Source of the DNA: an uncultured Streptomyces sp.
GTDB lineage: Bacteria > Actinomycetota > Actinomycetes > Streptomycetales > Streptomycetaceae
Reading direction: 5' to 3'
NCBI GenBank assembly: GCA_946480485.1
Contig: CAMLJW010000216.1
Coordinates: 1 to 8,466, forward strand
Length of the DNA stretch: 8,466 nt
Below, in pieces: positions 1 through 6,768 of the stretch (the stretch's first letter is position 1; every line of letters starts with the position of its first letter). A program made the translations under genes and the position numbers. The notes under the pieces were generated by a model, which saw only the letters and a program-made list of their open reading frames with translations, had not been told where the DNA came from and made no database searches.

Positions 1-10
1 GGCGAGCGCG

Positions 11-1177
11 GTGGCGCTTCGAGGCCGCGGGACGAGCACGCCCCCCGCGGCCTCCCACCCGGACCACCTGGGCCGCCCCGACGACTTCGACGCCCCCGGC
101 TCGTACGACCACGGGGGCATGCGCGCGCGATCCCATGCGCACGGCCACGCGGGCGAGCACCGGCCTGCGAACCCGCCCGCGCCTGTCGACGCACCGGCCG
201 GGTCTGGGGTGCCTGGTGCTTCCGGCTCACATGACGGATCGGGGGAACGCGACGATTCCGACCCGCACGGCCCCTTCGACTGGCACTACGGCTCGAGGAC
301 ACGCGATACCACCGACGCACACGACGACTCCAGGACACGCGGTGCCTCCAACCCGCACGGCGCATCCGTCGCGCACGACGTTCCCGGCTCGCACAGCGCC
401 CTCGGTGGACAGGACAGCGTCGGCACACACCGCGGGAGCGCGACCGGCGTAGCGGGCGGCTTCGGTGAGCTGGGCGAGACGAACACCGCCCATCGCCCCG
501 GTACCCCGGACGAGGGGGGCCGGCCGCTCGACCCGTACGAGGCGCTCTCCGCCCCCCGCCCCGCACCCGGTGGGCTTCCCTGGGGCACGGCGCTGCTCGC
601 GGCCGGGCTCGCCATCGAGGCGTACGCGAGCCGCACCGGCCCCGTTCTCGGCCCCGCACCCGGGCTCACCCTGCCCGAAGGCCTGGCGGGCGGCCCCGTC
701 GGAGTGCTCATCGGCTGGGGGCTCACCGCTCTCGGGCTGGCGCTTGCCGGGCCAGGGGCCACCCATCTGTGCGGCCGGCTGCTGCAGGCGGTACGCCCGG
801 GGGCGCTGCGGCTGCTCGCCGGGCGTGTGCTCATGGAGGAGGCAGGGCGCATCGGCCGGCCACTCGGCTTGGTGTGCGCGGTGGCGTCGGGCGCGTACGC
901 CATGGCGACCCTCTACACCCGCGCGCGCCCCGACATCGGGCCGCTCACCGCGCTCGGCGCGCTGCTCGTCGCGGGATGCTCCGTCGCGACGCTTCTGACA
1001 GCCGCGGTCGAGGCCAGGCAGGCCCGTGCCGACATCACTGCGGCACTGGAGCGGCTCGGCGCACCCGCCGCGACGCTGCGCAGCGCGGCCGCACTGCGTG
1101 CCGGAGCGCTGCTCGCCGTCCTCGGCCCGCTGACCTGGGCGGTGGGGGAGCTCACGGCGCTGCCCCTGACCGGCTGA
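11..1177 (+). CDS. Membrane protein with low-complexity N-terminus
   Basis: I do not recognise the family. The frame encodes 388 residues in two parts. Residues 1-185 are low in hydrophobicity and rich in His, Asp, Gly, Ser and Arg, with loose SHDGS, DPHG and AHDDS-like repeats; this part looks disordered. Residues 186-388 contain about five hydrophobic segments (near 188-206, 228-249, 284-303, 310-332 and 361-382), so this part is probably an integral membrane protein. A charged stretch, roughly 333-350, lies between the last two helices. The GTG at 11 is uncertain: the frame stays open to the window edge, no Shine-Dalgarno sequence is visible, and an ATG at 119 is another candidate. The true start may lie outside the window. 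A hairpin follows 8 bases after the stop. Third-position GC is high over the membrane part and weaker in the first 450 bases. The C-terminal part is surely coding; the N-terminal part is less certain. No function is assigned. Confidence 0.6.
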   Translation: MALRGRGTSTPPAASHPDHLGRPDDFDAPGSYDHGGMRARSHAHGHAGEHRPANPPAPVDAPAGSGVPGASGSHDGSGERDDSDPHGPFDWHYGSRTRDTTDAHDDSRTRGASNPHGASVAHDVPGSHSALGGQDSVGTHRGSATGVAGGFGELGETNTAHRPGTPDEGGRPLDPYEALSAPRPAPGGLPWGTALLAAGLAIEAYASRTGPVLGPAPGLTLPEGLAGGPVGVLIGWGLTALGLALAGPGATHLCGRLLQAVRPGALRLLAGRVLMEEAGRIGRPLGLVCAVASGAYAMATLYTRARPDIGPLTALGALLVAGCSVATLLTAAVEARQARADITAALERLGAPAATLRSAAALRAGALLAVLGPLTWAVGELTALPLTG

Positions 1178-1184
1178 GCACGTA

Positions 1185-1217
1185 CGGAAAACTTCGCCGC
1201 AGCAGATGAGTTTTCCG
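1185..1217. terminator. Hairpin terminator after the membrane protein gene
   Basis: Bases 1185-1193 (CGGAAAACT) and 1209-1217 (AGTTTTCCG) form a perfect 9-bp stem with a 15-nt loop. The A-run in one arm and T-run in the other make it usable in both directions. It starts 8 bases after the stop of the membrane gene and ends 53 bases before the VOC gene, so it probably separates the two transcripts. Confidence 0.6.
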
Positions 1218-1270
1218 CGAGCCCCGGGTCTACCCCACGAACGGCACATCGCTTTAGGGAGAGACCTCAC

Positions 1271-1678
1271 ATGTACCAGCAGATGATCTTCGTGAACCTG
1301 GCCGTGAACAACCTCGACGCCTCGAAGAAGTTCTTCACGGAACTCGGCTACGCGATCAACCCGCAGTTCTCCGACGAGCACGGCGCGAGCATCGTCATCA
1401 GCGACACGATCATCGCGATGATCATGACTAAGCAGCGCTACGCCGACTTCACGAAGAAGGAGATCGCGGACTCGACGAAGACGAGCGAGGTGCTGCTGTG
1501 TCTGAGCGCCGAGAGCCGCGAGAAGGTGGACGAACTCGTCGGCAGGGCGATCGCGGCGGGCGGCTCGGCGACCGGCGAGACGCAGGACCACGGCTTCATG
1601 TACGGCCGCGCCTTCGACGACCCGGACGGCCACACCTGGGAGATCGTGTGGATGGACCCGGCGGCGGTCCAGGGCTGA
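1271..1678 (+). CDS. VOC family (glyoxalase-like) protein
   Basis: This 135-residue protein belongs to the vicinal oxygen chelate fold, in the group often annotated as predicted lactoylglutathione lyase or PhnB-like. Visible features are the N-terminal strand IFVNLAV (6-12) followed by the SKKFFTELGY helix (18-27), then DHGFMYGR (106-113) and DPDGHTWEIVW (117-127), which ends the second beta-alpha-beta-beta-beta module with Glu124 in the usual ligand position. Length is normal for a single-domain VOC protein, which would act as a dimer in the cytoplasm. The family includes lyases, dioxygenases and antibiotic-binding proteins, so the substrate cannot be told from sequence; the glyoxalase label is generic. 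The start is well supported: ATG at 1271 lies 7 bases after a GGGAGAG ribosome binding site (1257-1263). Its own promoter is probably between 1218 and 1256. A tandem repeat begins at its stop codon. Confidence 0.93.
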   Translation: MYQQMIFVNLAVNNLDASKKFFTELGYAINPQFSDEHGASIVISDTIIAMIMTKQRYADFTKKEIADSTKTSEVLLCLSAESREKVDELVGRAIAAGGSATGETQDHGFMYGRAFDDPDGHTWEIVWMDPAAVQG

Positions 1679-1772
1679 AGGCGTCCGGAACGCCGGCTGA
1701 CGTACTCCGGCGAAACGTCGGCTGATGGCTCTGACGGACGCCGGCTGACACCTATGGCAAACGTCAGCTAAA
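1674..1772. repeat. Imperfect 22-25 bp tandem repeat starting at VOC stop codon
   Basis: The core ACGYCGGCTGA occurs at 1690, 1715 and 1738, with a decayed copy (ACGTCAGCTAA) at 1761. Spacings are 25, 23 and 23 bases. The GGCTGA that holds the VOC stop codon (1673-1678) is in register 22 bases before the first copy, and is followed, as that copy is, by five bases and TCCGG. The array thus seems to begin at the gene's 3' end. Neighbouring arms can form short hairpins, for example GGCGT 1680-1684 with ACGCC 1690-1694, and CGCCGG 1691-1696 with CCGGCG 1707-1712. They may terminate VOC transcription. Confidence 0.7.
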
Positions 1773-1798
1773 GCCAAGGATCAACACGGACACGCGGA

Positions 1799-1874
1799 TT
1801 GACAAGAAGTGACGGTGCCCAATAAACCTTTGAGGCGTGCGGAGTTTCTGTGGTTACAGTGCCCCCCGTACACT
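1799..1874 (+). promoter_or_regulatory. Candidate promoter region for LAETG protein gene
   Basis: A perfect TTGACA (1799-1804) is followed after 18 bases by TAAACC (1823-1828), a weak -10. A second set further down is TTGAGG (1830-1835) with TACAGT (1855-1860) at a long 19-base spacing, and TACACT (1869-1874) is another -10-like hexamer. CTGT/ACAG (1848-1851, 1856-1859) forms a small inverted repeat that could be an operator. This A/T-richer stretch stands out from its surroundings and lies directly upstream of the surface protein gene. Which hexamers are used cannot be decided from sequence. Confidence 0.4.
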
Positions 1875-1911
1875 CCACCCCCCTTAGTTGTGCATTCTGT
1901 GAAGGGCAATC

Positions 1912-2628
1912 GTGTCCATATCTCGTAGACCCTGTCGACCTCGTCGTACCGTGCTCGCCGTGGGTTCCCCGCGTGCCCTGCGCGTTCTCGGTGTCGCCTC
2001 CGCCTCGGCCGCGCTCGCGCTCGGCGCCGCGGGTAACGCGCTCGCCTGCGACATCAGTGAGTTCTCGGCGTTCGCCAAATGCGACGGCGCCAAGGGCGTC
2101 ATCAGCGTGACCGACAAGGACCCCAGCGGTGTCCCGGCCACCGTCACCGTCTACCTCAAGTCGAACGGCGGCGCGGACGAGAAGCTCGTCGGCAGCCAGG
2201 AGGTCAAGGGCTCCCGCGAGGGCGTGACCATCGCATTCGTCGAGGACTGGCAGCCGAACGCCACGTACCGCATCCACATCAAGGCCGGGAACCGGGTCGA
2301 CGAGGACATCAAGCCGGACCTGACCACGCCGTCCGAGGCGTGCAAGGCGCCCGAGGCTCCGACGCATCCGGCGCGCCCGACCCCGAACCCGCCCCGGAAA
2401 CCGGCGGACATTCCCTCGGAGGAGCCGAACCCGTCGAAGCCGGAGAAGACCCCGCCCGCGCCCGCGGGGGACAACGCTCCGTCACCTGCGGCCAAGAACC
2501 CCGACCTCGCCGAGACGGGTGCGAGCTCCAACACCGGTACGATCGCCGGTATCGCGGCCGCGCTCGTGGTGGCCGGCGGTGGGCTGGTGTTCGCACTGCG
2601 CCGCCGTGGCACGTCGAACGACGGCTGA
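1912..2628 (+). CDS. LAETG sortase-dependent surface protein
   Basis: A 238-residue cell-wall protein. Residues 1-45 are a long signal peptide: Arg-rich n-region (5-12), hydrophobic core (about 24-41) and likely cleavage after ALA45. The mature part begins with Cys46 and has a second Cys at 57, which could form a disulfide, and a third at 144. Residues 60-140 look like a small beta-rich extracellular domain. Residues 148-196 are a Pro/Glu/Lys-rich stalk. LAETG at 199-203 is the sorting motif recognised by class E sortases in actinomycetes (family knowledge), followed by a membrane helix (about 209-229) and an RRR tail. The sortase would cut between Thr and Gly and link the protein to peptidoglycan. 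GTG at 1912 is chosen because GAAGGG (1901-1906) precedes it and an in-frame TGA lies at 1900-1902. No sortase gene is in the window. The ligand or role is unknown. Confidence 0.9.
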   Translation: MSISRRPCRPRRTVLAVGSPRALRVLGVASASAALALGAAGNALACDISEFSAFAKCDGAKGVISVTDKDPSGVPATVTVYLKSNGGADEKLVGSQEVKGSREGVTIAFVEDWQPNATYRIHIKAGNRVDEDIKPDLTTPSEACKAPEAPTHPARPTPNPPRKPADIPSEEPNPSKPEKTPPAPAGDNAPSPAAKNPDLAETGASSNTGTIAGIAAALVVAGGGLVFALRRRGTSNDG

Positions 2629-2643
2629 GTACCGCCCAGTTGT

Positions 2644-2708
2644 GGCCCGCCCCTGAACAGCACCCCCTGGAATGCGTCCCGTGAAGGCCCCCGGTGCTGG
2701 GGCGGGCC
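2644..2708. terminator. Large GC-rich stem-loop after LAETG gene
   Basis: Bases 2644-2653 (GGCCCGCCCC) pair perfectly with 2699-2708, and inside them 2659-2664 (AGCACC) pair with 2693-2698, separated on one side by a 5-nt bulge. This gives 16 base pairs with a 28-nt loop, starting 15 bases after the stop codon of the surface protein gene. There is no T-tract, as is common for Streptomyces terminators. It is the likely terminator for the + strand gene and could also stop - strand transcripts from the thi operon. Confidence 0.65.
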
Positions 2709-2741
2709 TCGGCTGTCACCGACCGTCCGCTCCCAGGACCA

Positions 2742-2764
2742 GGTCCAGGCCACGGCCTGGGACC
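2742..2764. terminator. Middle hairpin of convergent intergenic region
   Basis: GGTCCAGGCC (2742-2751) pairs with 2754-2764 with one bulged G and only two bases between the arms. An alternative wider fold pairs 2731-2737 with 2756-2762. It lies between the LAETG gene terminator and the thi operon terminator. It may add to bidirectional termination. Confidence 0.4.
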
Positions 2765-2800
2765 CCGCAGCGTCCCGGCGGCCGGCGCGGCGCCCTTTGC

Positions 2801-2823
2801 CTGCCGGGCGTCGAGCCCGGCAG
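2801..2823 (-). terminator. Terminator of thiBPQ operon
   Basis: CTGCCGGGC (2801-2809) and GCCCGGCAG (2815-2823) form a perfect 9-bp stem around the 5-nt loop GTCGA. It lies 61 bases beyond the thiQ stop codon in the direction of transcription. There is no T-run on the - strand, so this would be a stem-only terminator of the kind common in high-GC actinobacteria. Confidence 0.6.
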
Positions 2824-2884
2824 GATCGGGGGCAGCGTCGCTCTGCAGTCCCTCGAAGCCGGGCACCTGCGTTCGGGAACCTCC

Positions 2885-3922
2885 TCACTGGCTCATGTCC
2901 GCACGATGTGCGAGCACGACGATTTCGGCCGCGTCGAACGCCACTGAGACCTCGTCCCCCGGCTCCGGGGCCTCCCGCAGAGCACACGCCGCCTCCAGGC
3001 GTGGTGCGCCCTCCGGCTGCAGTTGTACGGCAACATGGGTGCCCCGGAACGTGCGCGCCGCGACCGTGCAGCGCAGCCCCTCCGCGACGGGCACGATCCG
3101 TACCCCCGCGGGCCTGATGAGCAGTGTGCCCTCGCCCTGCGGGGCACCGGCGGGCACCGGAACCTTCCCCCACGGCGTGTCCGCGACCTCCCCGCTCACG
3201 TTCGCTCCGACCACGTTCTCGAAGCCGAGGAAGCGGGCCACGAACTCGTCCTGCGGCCGCTGCCACACCTCAAGTGGCGTACCGGACTGGGCGATCCGTC
3301 CGCCGCGCATCACCACGACCCGGTCGGCGAGCGCGAACGCCTCGCCCTGATCGTGGGTGACCGCGAGCACGGTGGTGCCCAACGCAGCGAAGAGCTCCCG
3401 GAGTTCGACGACGAGCCGCTCGCGCAGGGACCGGTCGAGCTGACCCAGCGGTTCGTCAAGCATGAGCAGGCGGGGACGCGGGGCGAGCGCGCGGGCGAGT
3501 GCGACGCGCTGCTGTTCGCCTCCGGAGAGGGAGGCGATGGCCCTGGACGCGGCTCCCGGCAAGCCGACCAGCTCCAGCAAATCCGTTACCTGTACGTTCC
3601 GTTCGACCTTCGACGCGCCGTGCATCCGCAGCCCGAAGGCCACGTTGCCGCCGACGTCGCGCTGCGGGAACAGCTGGTGGTCCTGGAACATCAGGCCGAC
3701 GCCCCGCTTGTGCGCGGGCACCCCTCCGAGGTCACGGCCGTCCAGGAACACCCGCCCGGAGTCGAGCGGCTGCAGCCCCGCCACCGCCCTCAGCAGCGTC
3801 GACTTGCCACTGCCACTGGGCCCGAGCACGCATACGATCTCGTGTTCGGCGACGTCGAGGCCGACGGCGTCGAGCGCGGCCCGCGCCCCGAACCGTACGG
3901 TCGCCTCATCCAGCTTGAGCAT
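2885..3922 (-). CDS. thiQ: Thiamine ABC transporter ATP-binding protein
   Basis: A 345-residue ABC ATPase that powers thiamine import from the inner membrane face. Visible motifs: Walker A GPSGSGKS (34-41), Q-loop Gln80, signature LSGGEQQ (132-138), Walker B LLMLDEP (152-158, Glu157), and switch His190. Residues about 240-340 form a C-terminal extension that looks like a TOBE-type regulatory domain, as in PotA, FbpC or MalK relatives. E. coli ThiQ (about 232 residues) lacks it. The ATG at 3922 is two bases after the thiP stop codon, with a GGGGGAG site (3931-3937) inside the thiP end, so translation is probably coupled. The frame is open further upstream, but that stretch is antisense-like shadow over thiP and starts no conserved sequence. 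By itself the ATPase could be named for iron, spermidine or sulfate; the thiamine role rests on thiB and the TPP riboswitch. Confidence 0.93.
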   Translation of the reverse strand: MLKLDEATVRFGARAALDAVGLDVAEHEIVCVLGPSGSGKSTLLRAVAGLQPLDSGRVFLDGRDLGGVPAHKRGVGLMFQDHQLFPQRDVGGNVAFGLRMHGASKVERNVQVTDLLELVGLPGAASRAIASLSGGEQQRVALARALAPRPRLLMLDEPLGQLDRSLRERLVVELRELFAALGTTVLAVTHDQGEAFALADRVVVMRGGRIAQSGTPLEVWQRPQDEFVARFLGFENVVGANVSGEVADTPWGKVPVPAGAPQGEGTLLIRPAGVRIVPVAEGLRCTVAARTFRGTHVAVQLQPEGAPRLEAACALREAPEPGDEVSVAFDAAEIVVLAHRADMSQ

Positions 3923-3924
3923 CG

Positions 3925-5622
3925 TCAGAACTCCCCCGTCCGGTCGGCGCGGACGCGTTCCAGGAGGAGCAGCGCCACCGCGCACACCACCATCAAGATG
4001 GTCGAAAGTGCCATCGCCTGACCGTAGTTGAGCTCGCCCGCGCGCCCGAGTAGCCGGGCCACGGCGACCGGCAGGGTCGGGTTGTCGGGACGTGCGATGA
4101 AGACGGTCGCGCCGAACTCGCCGAGCGACACGGCGAAAGCGAAACCGGCCGCGATCAGCAGCGCCCGCCGCACCATCGGCAGATCGACCTCGCGCCACAC
4201 CCGCCACGGTGAAGCCCCGAGCACGGCCGCCGCCTCGCGCAGCCGCGCGTCCACCGCTCGCAGTACGGGCAGCATGGTCCGTACGACGAAGGGGACGCCG
4301 ACCAGCGCCTGGGCCAGCGGCACCAGGATCCAACTGCTTCTGAGATCCAGCGGCGGCTTGTCGAGCGCGATGAGGAAGCCGAAGCCGACGGTCACGGCGG
4401 AGACGCCGAGCGGCAGCATGAGCAGGGCGTCGAAGCCGCGTGCGAGAGGGCCGGGGGCGCCACGGGTGAGCGCGGCGGCCGCGAGCCCGCCGATCAGCAG
4501 GGCGAGGGCGGCGGCGGTGAAGGCGTACTCCAGTGAAGTGCCGACAGCTTCGATCGGCGGCACCAGGAAGACGCCGCTGTCGTCATCGGTCAGCGCCTTG
4601 TAGTACGCGAATCCGGGGGCGTCCAGAGAGCGTTGGACCAGCACGGCCAGCGGCAGCAGAAGCAGTACGGCGACGGTGCCGAGGACGGAGGCGAGCAGCG
4701 ACCACTGCCCGGCCCCGCGCGGCGCTCGCGCGGTCACGGAGGCGTCCACCAGACGCAGGGCCGTCTCCCGGCGACGTACCGTCCACGCGTGGACGGCGAG
4801 AATCGCCCCCACCGCCACAAACTGGATCATGGTGAGCACGGCGGCCGTCGAGAGATCGAAGATCTCCGAGGTCTGCCGGTAGATCTCGACTTCGAGGGTC
4901 GAGAAGGTGGGGCCGCCCAGGATCTGCACCACGCCGAAGGAGGTGAAGGTGAAGAGGAAGACCATGAGTGCGGCGGCGGCGACCGCGGGGGCGAGTGCCG
5001 GGAGGGTCACCCTGCGCCAGGCCGCGAACCGCGAGGCGCCGAGTACCCGCGCGGCCTCCTCCTGACGGGGGTCGAGCTGGGACCAGAGGCCCCCGACGGT
5101 GCGTACGACGACCGCGTAGTTGAAGAAGACATGCGCGAGCAGGATGGCCCAGACGGTGGTGTCGAGACGTACGCCCCACAGCTCGTCCAGCAGTCCACCG
5201 CGCCCGACCAGCGCCAGGAAGGCGGTCCCGACGACGACCGTCGGGAGCACGAACGGAACGGTGACGACCGCCCGCAGCACCTGCTTGCCCCTGAAATCGA
5301 AGCGCGCGAAGACATACGCGCCCGGGAGCGCGAGCAGCAGCGTGAGCGTGGTCGAGGCGAGCGCCTGCCAGGTTGTGAACCACAGGACGTGCCGGATGTC
5401 CGACCGGGCGAGCGCCTCGCCGATCCGCCCCAACTGCCAGACGCCTTCGACCTCGAGGCCGCGGGCCACGATCGCGGCGACCGGATAGGCGAAGAAGACC
5501 GCGAAGAACGCGACGGGCAGGGCCATCAGCCCGAGCCGCGCCGCGTTCGGGCGAGCCGCGTTCCAGCGAGCCGCCTTTCGGCCGCTTACTTCAGTACGAG
5601 CGAGGTCCACGACTTGACCCAC
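3925..5622 (-). CDS. thiP: Thiamine ABC transporter permease, fused two-half type
   Basis: The transmembrane channel of the thiamine importer, about 565 residues, made of two tandem permease halves as in ThiP and FbpB. Each half has a cluster of hydrophobic segments, and each carries the cytoplasmic EAA loop that contacts the ATPase: EEAARVLGASRFAAWRRVTLP at about 188-208 (split here as EEAARVLGAS then RFAAWRRVTLP) and EAAAVLGAS-PWRVWREVDLP at about 463-483. The start is unclear. GTG at 5622 overlaps thiB by 37 bases and has no good ribosome site; GTG at 5610 follows a weak GTGGG; the first ATG (5526) would begin right at the first helix. The N-terminal tail before that helix contains a repeated AARxN unit from 15-bp DNA repeats and is probably not conserved. 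Overlap with thiB and the 2-base gap to thiQ indicate one translationally coupled operon. Function follows from its neighbours; fold and subunit type are certain. Confidence 0.92.
   Translation of the reverse strand: MGQVVDLARTEVSGRKAARWNAARPNAARLGLMALPVAFFAVFFAYPVAAIVARGLEVEGVWQLGRIGEALARSDIRHVLWFTTWQALASTTLTLLLALPGAYVFARFDFRGKQVLRAVVTVPFVLPTVVVGTAFLALVGRGGLLDELWGVRLDTTVWAILLAHVFFNYAVVVRTVGGLWSQLDPRQEEAARVLGASRFAAWRRVTLPALAPAVAAAALMVFLFTFTSFGVVQILGGPTFSTLEVEIYRQTSEIFDLSTAAVLTMIQFVAVGAILAVHAWTVRRRETALRLVDASVTARAPRGAGQWSLLASVLGTVAVLLLLPLAVLVQRSLDAPGFAYYKALTDDDSGVFLVPPIEAVGTSLEYAFTAAALALLIGGLAAAALTRGAPGPLARGFDALLMLPLGVSAVTVGFGFLIALDKPPLDLRSSWILVPLAQALVGVPFVVRTMLPVLRAVDARLREAAAVLGASPWRVWREVDLPMVRRALLIAAGFAFAVSLGEFGATVFIARPDNPTLPVAVARLLGRAGELNYGQAMALSTILMVVCAVALLLLERVRADRTGEF
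5530..5574. repeat. 15-bp tandem repeat in 5' end of thiP
   Basis: Two good copies, 5545-5559 and 5560-5574, both of the form GTTCNNGCGAGCCGC on the + strand, are followed by a partial third at 5530-5544. On the coding strand they give AARWN-AARPN-AARLG at residues 17-31 of ThiP. The array lies 12 bases past the thiB stop codon in the direction of transcription and lengthens the cytoplasmic tail ahead of the first helix. Confidence 0.7.
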
Positions 5623-6671
5623 TGGTCACGGTTGTCGGCGATCTTGGCGGGGGCCATGGTCTCGGGGTCCTCAACCGCCGGACCGTACTCCGTGAACTCG
5701 GCCGGCACCCGAGCGCCCTTGACCACCGGGTACACGAACATGTTCAGCGGCATGTCCTCCTGGAACTCCTTCGAGACCAGGAAGTCGATGAGCGCCTTGC
5801 CGCCCTTCTCGTTGCCTGCGTGGCTCAGCAGCCCCGCGAACTCGATCTGCCGGAAGCAGGTGCCGGTCGCGACGCCGGTCGGCGCGGTCTTCGGCCTCGG
5901 GTCGGCGAAGATCACCTCGGCGGGCGGCGACGAGGCGTACGAGACGACGAGGGGCCGGTCGGCCTTGGCCTTCTTGCCGCCGGCCGATCCGGAGAACTCC
6001 TCGTTGTACGCCTGCTCCCAGCCGTCGACGACCTTCACTCCGTTGGCCTTGAGCTTCTTCCAGTAGTCCGGCCAGCCGTCGTCGCCGTACCTGGCGGCGG
6101 TCCCGAGCAGGAAGCCGAGGCCGGGCGAGGACGTGGACGCGTTCTCCGTGACGAGCAGGTTCTTGTACTCGGGCTTGATCAGGTCGTCGAACGACGTCGG
6201 CGGGTCCAGCTTGCGCTCGGTGAAGTAGGCCTTGTCGTAGTTGACGCAGATGTCGCCGGTGTCGACGGGCGTCACGCGGTGCTCGTCCTTGTCGAGCTGG
6301 ACGTCGTCGGCGACCTCCGACAGGCCCTTGGCCTCGTACGACTGGAACAGCCCGTTGTCGAGCGCTCTGGAGAGCAGCGTGTTGTCGACGCCGAAGAAGA
6401 CGTCGCCCTGTGGGTTGTCCTTGGTGAGGATCGCCTTGTTGACGGCCTGCCCGGCGTCGCCGTCCTTGAGGATCTCGACCTGGTATCCGGACTGCTTCTC
6501 GAACGCCTTCAGCACGTCCTTGGAATAGGCGAAGGAGTCATGGCTGACGAGCGTCACGGCCTTGGAGCCGGCGGCCCCGTCGCCGGAGCCGGACTCGGAC
6601 GCCCCGCACGCAGACAGCGTGACGAGTCCCAGCCCCACGACCACGGCCGTGAACTTCTTGGTGGTGCTCAC
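5586..6671 (-). CDS. thiB: Thiamine-binding lipoprotein of ABC importer
   Basis: A 361-residue periplasmic-type binding protein that captures thiamine (and probably its phosphates) and delivers it to ThiP. Residues 1-21 are a lipoprotein signal peptide with lipobox LSAC and lipid-modified Cys22, so it is anchored on the outer face of the membrane; a Ser/Gly-rich linker (24-36) follows. It matches E. coli TbpA/ThiB block by block: the start of the mature domain, LVSHDSFAYS (41-50, E. coli YDSFA); DVFFGVDNTLLSRA (90-103); NASTSSPGLGFLL (177-189); VVDGWEQAY (214-222), holding the ligand-stacking Trp region; SYASSP (244-249); and the end MFVYPV (311-316). The stretch 227-239 (SGSAGGKKAKADR) looks like an insertion relative to E. 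coli. The start is GTG at 6671, preceded six bases upstream by AGGAGG. It is the first gene of the operon and is controlled by the TPP riboswitch upstream. Recalled similarity, not a database search, supports the name. Confidence 0.95.
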   Translation of the reverse strand: MSTTKKFTAVVVGLGLVTLSACGASESGSGDGAAGSKAVTLVSHDSFAYSKDVLKAFEKQSGYQVEILKDGDAGQAVNKAILTKDNPQGDVFFGVDNTLLSRALDNGLFQSYEAKGLSEVADDVQLDKDEHRVTPVDTGDICVNYDKAYFTERKLDPPTSFDDLIKPEYKNLLVTENASTSSPGLGFLLGTAARYGDDGWPDYWKKLKANGVKVVDGWEQAYNEEFSGSAGGKKAKADRPLVVSYASSPPAEVIFADPRPKTAPTGVATGTCFRQIEFAGLLSHAGNEKGGKALIDFLVSKEFQEDMPLNMFVYPVVKGARVPAEFTEYGPAVEDPETMAPAKIADNRDQWVKSWTSLVLK

Positions 6672-6679
6672 CGGATTCC

Positions 6680-6697
6680 TCCTGGGTTTGACCAGGA
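6680..6697 (-). promoter_or_regulatory. Hairpin masking thiB ribosome binding site
   Basis: On the - strand TCCTGG (6697-6692) can pair with CCAGGA (6685-6680) around the loop TCAAAC. The 3' arm includes the first half of the AGGAGG Shine-Dalgarno sequence (6683-6678) of thiB. The fold is short but GC-rich enough to matter. It lies directly between the riboswitch leader and the start codon, so it is a candidate sequestor for translational control. Confidence 0.5.
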
Positions 6698-6706
6698 AGA
6701 GACGCG

Positions 6707-6744
6707 GCCCTGCCCGGGAACCTCTGACAGTTCCCGGACAGGGC
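6707..6744 (-). terminator. Long leader hairpin downstream of TPP riboswitch
   Basis: GCCCTG (6707-6712) plus CCGGGAAC (6714-6721) pair with GTTCCCGG (6730-6737) plus CAGGGC (6739-6744), giving 14 base pairs with one C/A mismatch and an 8-nt loop. It lies 24 bases after the aptamer and is followed on the - strand by CGCGTCTCTTCC, without a real U-tract. It may be a conditional terminator of the expression platform, or a spacer hairpin that brings the aptamer close to the ribosome site. Confidence 0.55.
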
Positions 6745-6768
6745 GCAACAGCTTGAGTGGAGACCGAA

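Noticed and set aside
227..1777. Long open frame on the - strand (516 codons) opposite the membrane and VOC genes
   Set aside because: It lies antisense to two better genes, is Arg-rich in the way typical of high-GC shadow frames, and shows no domain or ribosome site.
2044..2052. Lipobox at Cys46 of the LAETG protein
   Set aside because: The preceding residues are A-L-A, which do not fit the usual [LVI]-[AST]-[GA]-C pattern, and the LAETG signal already anchors the protein; a signal peptidase I site is more likely.
2629..2950. Possible small gene in the convergent gap (open frames on both strands)
   Set aside because: The frames overlap strong hairpins and the end of thiQ, and their composition is that of non-coding GC-rich sequence.
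3923..4333. Upstream extension of thiQ into thiP in another frame
   Set aside because: ThiQ similarity begins at the ATG at 3922, which has its own ribosome site; the extension lies wholly within thiP and resembles frame-shifted coding sequence.
4633..6066. Long + strand open frame (477 codons) opposite thiP and thiB
   Set aside because: It is a shadow of two well-identified genes; its product is Arg/Glu/Gly-rich with no motif.
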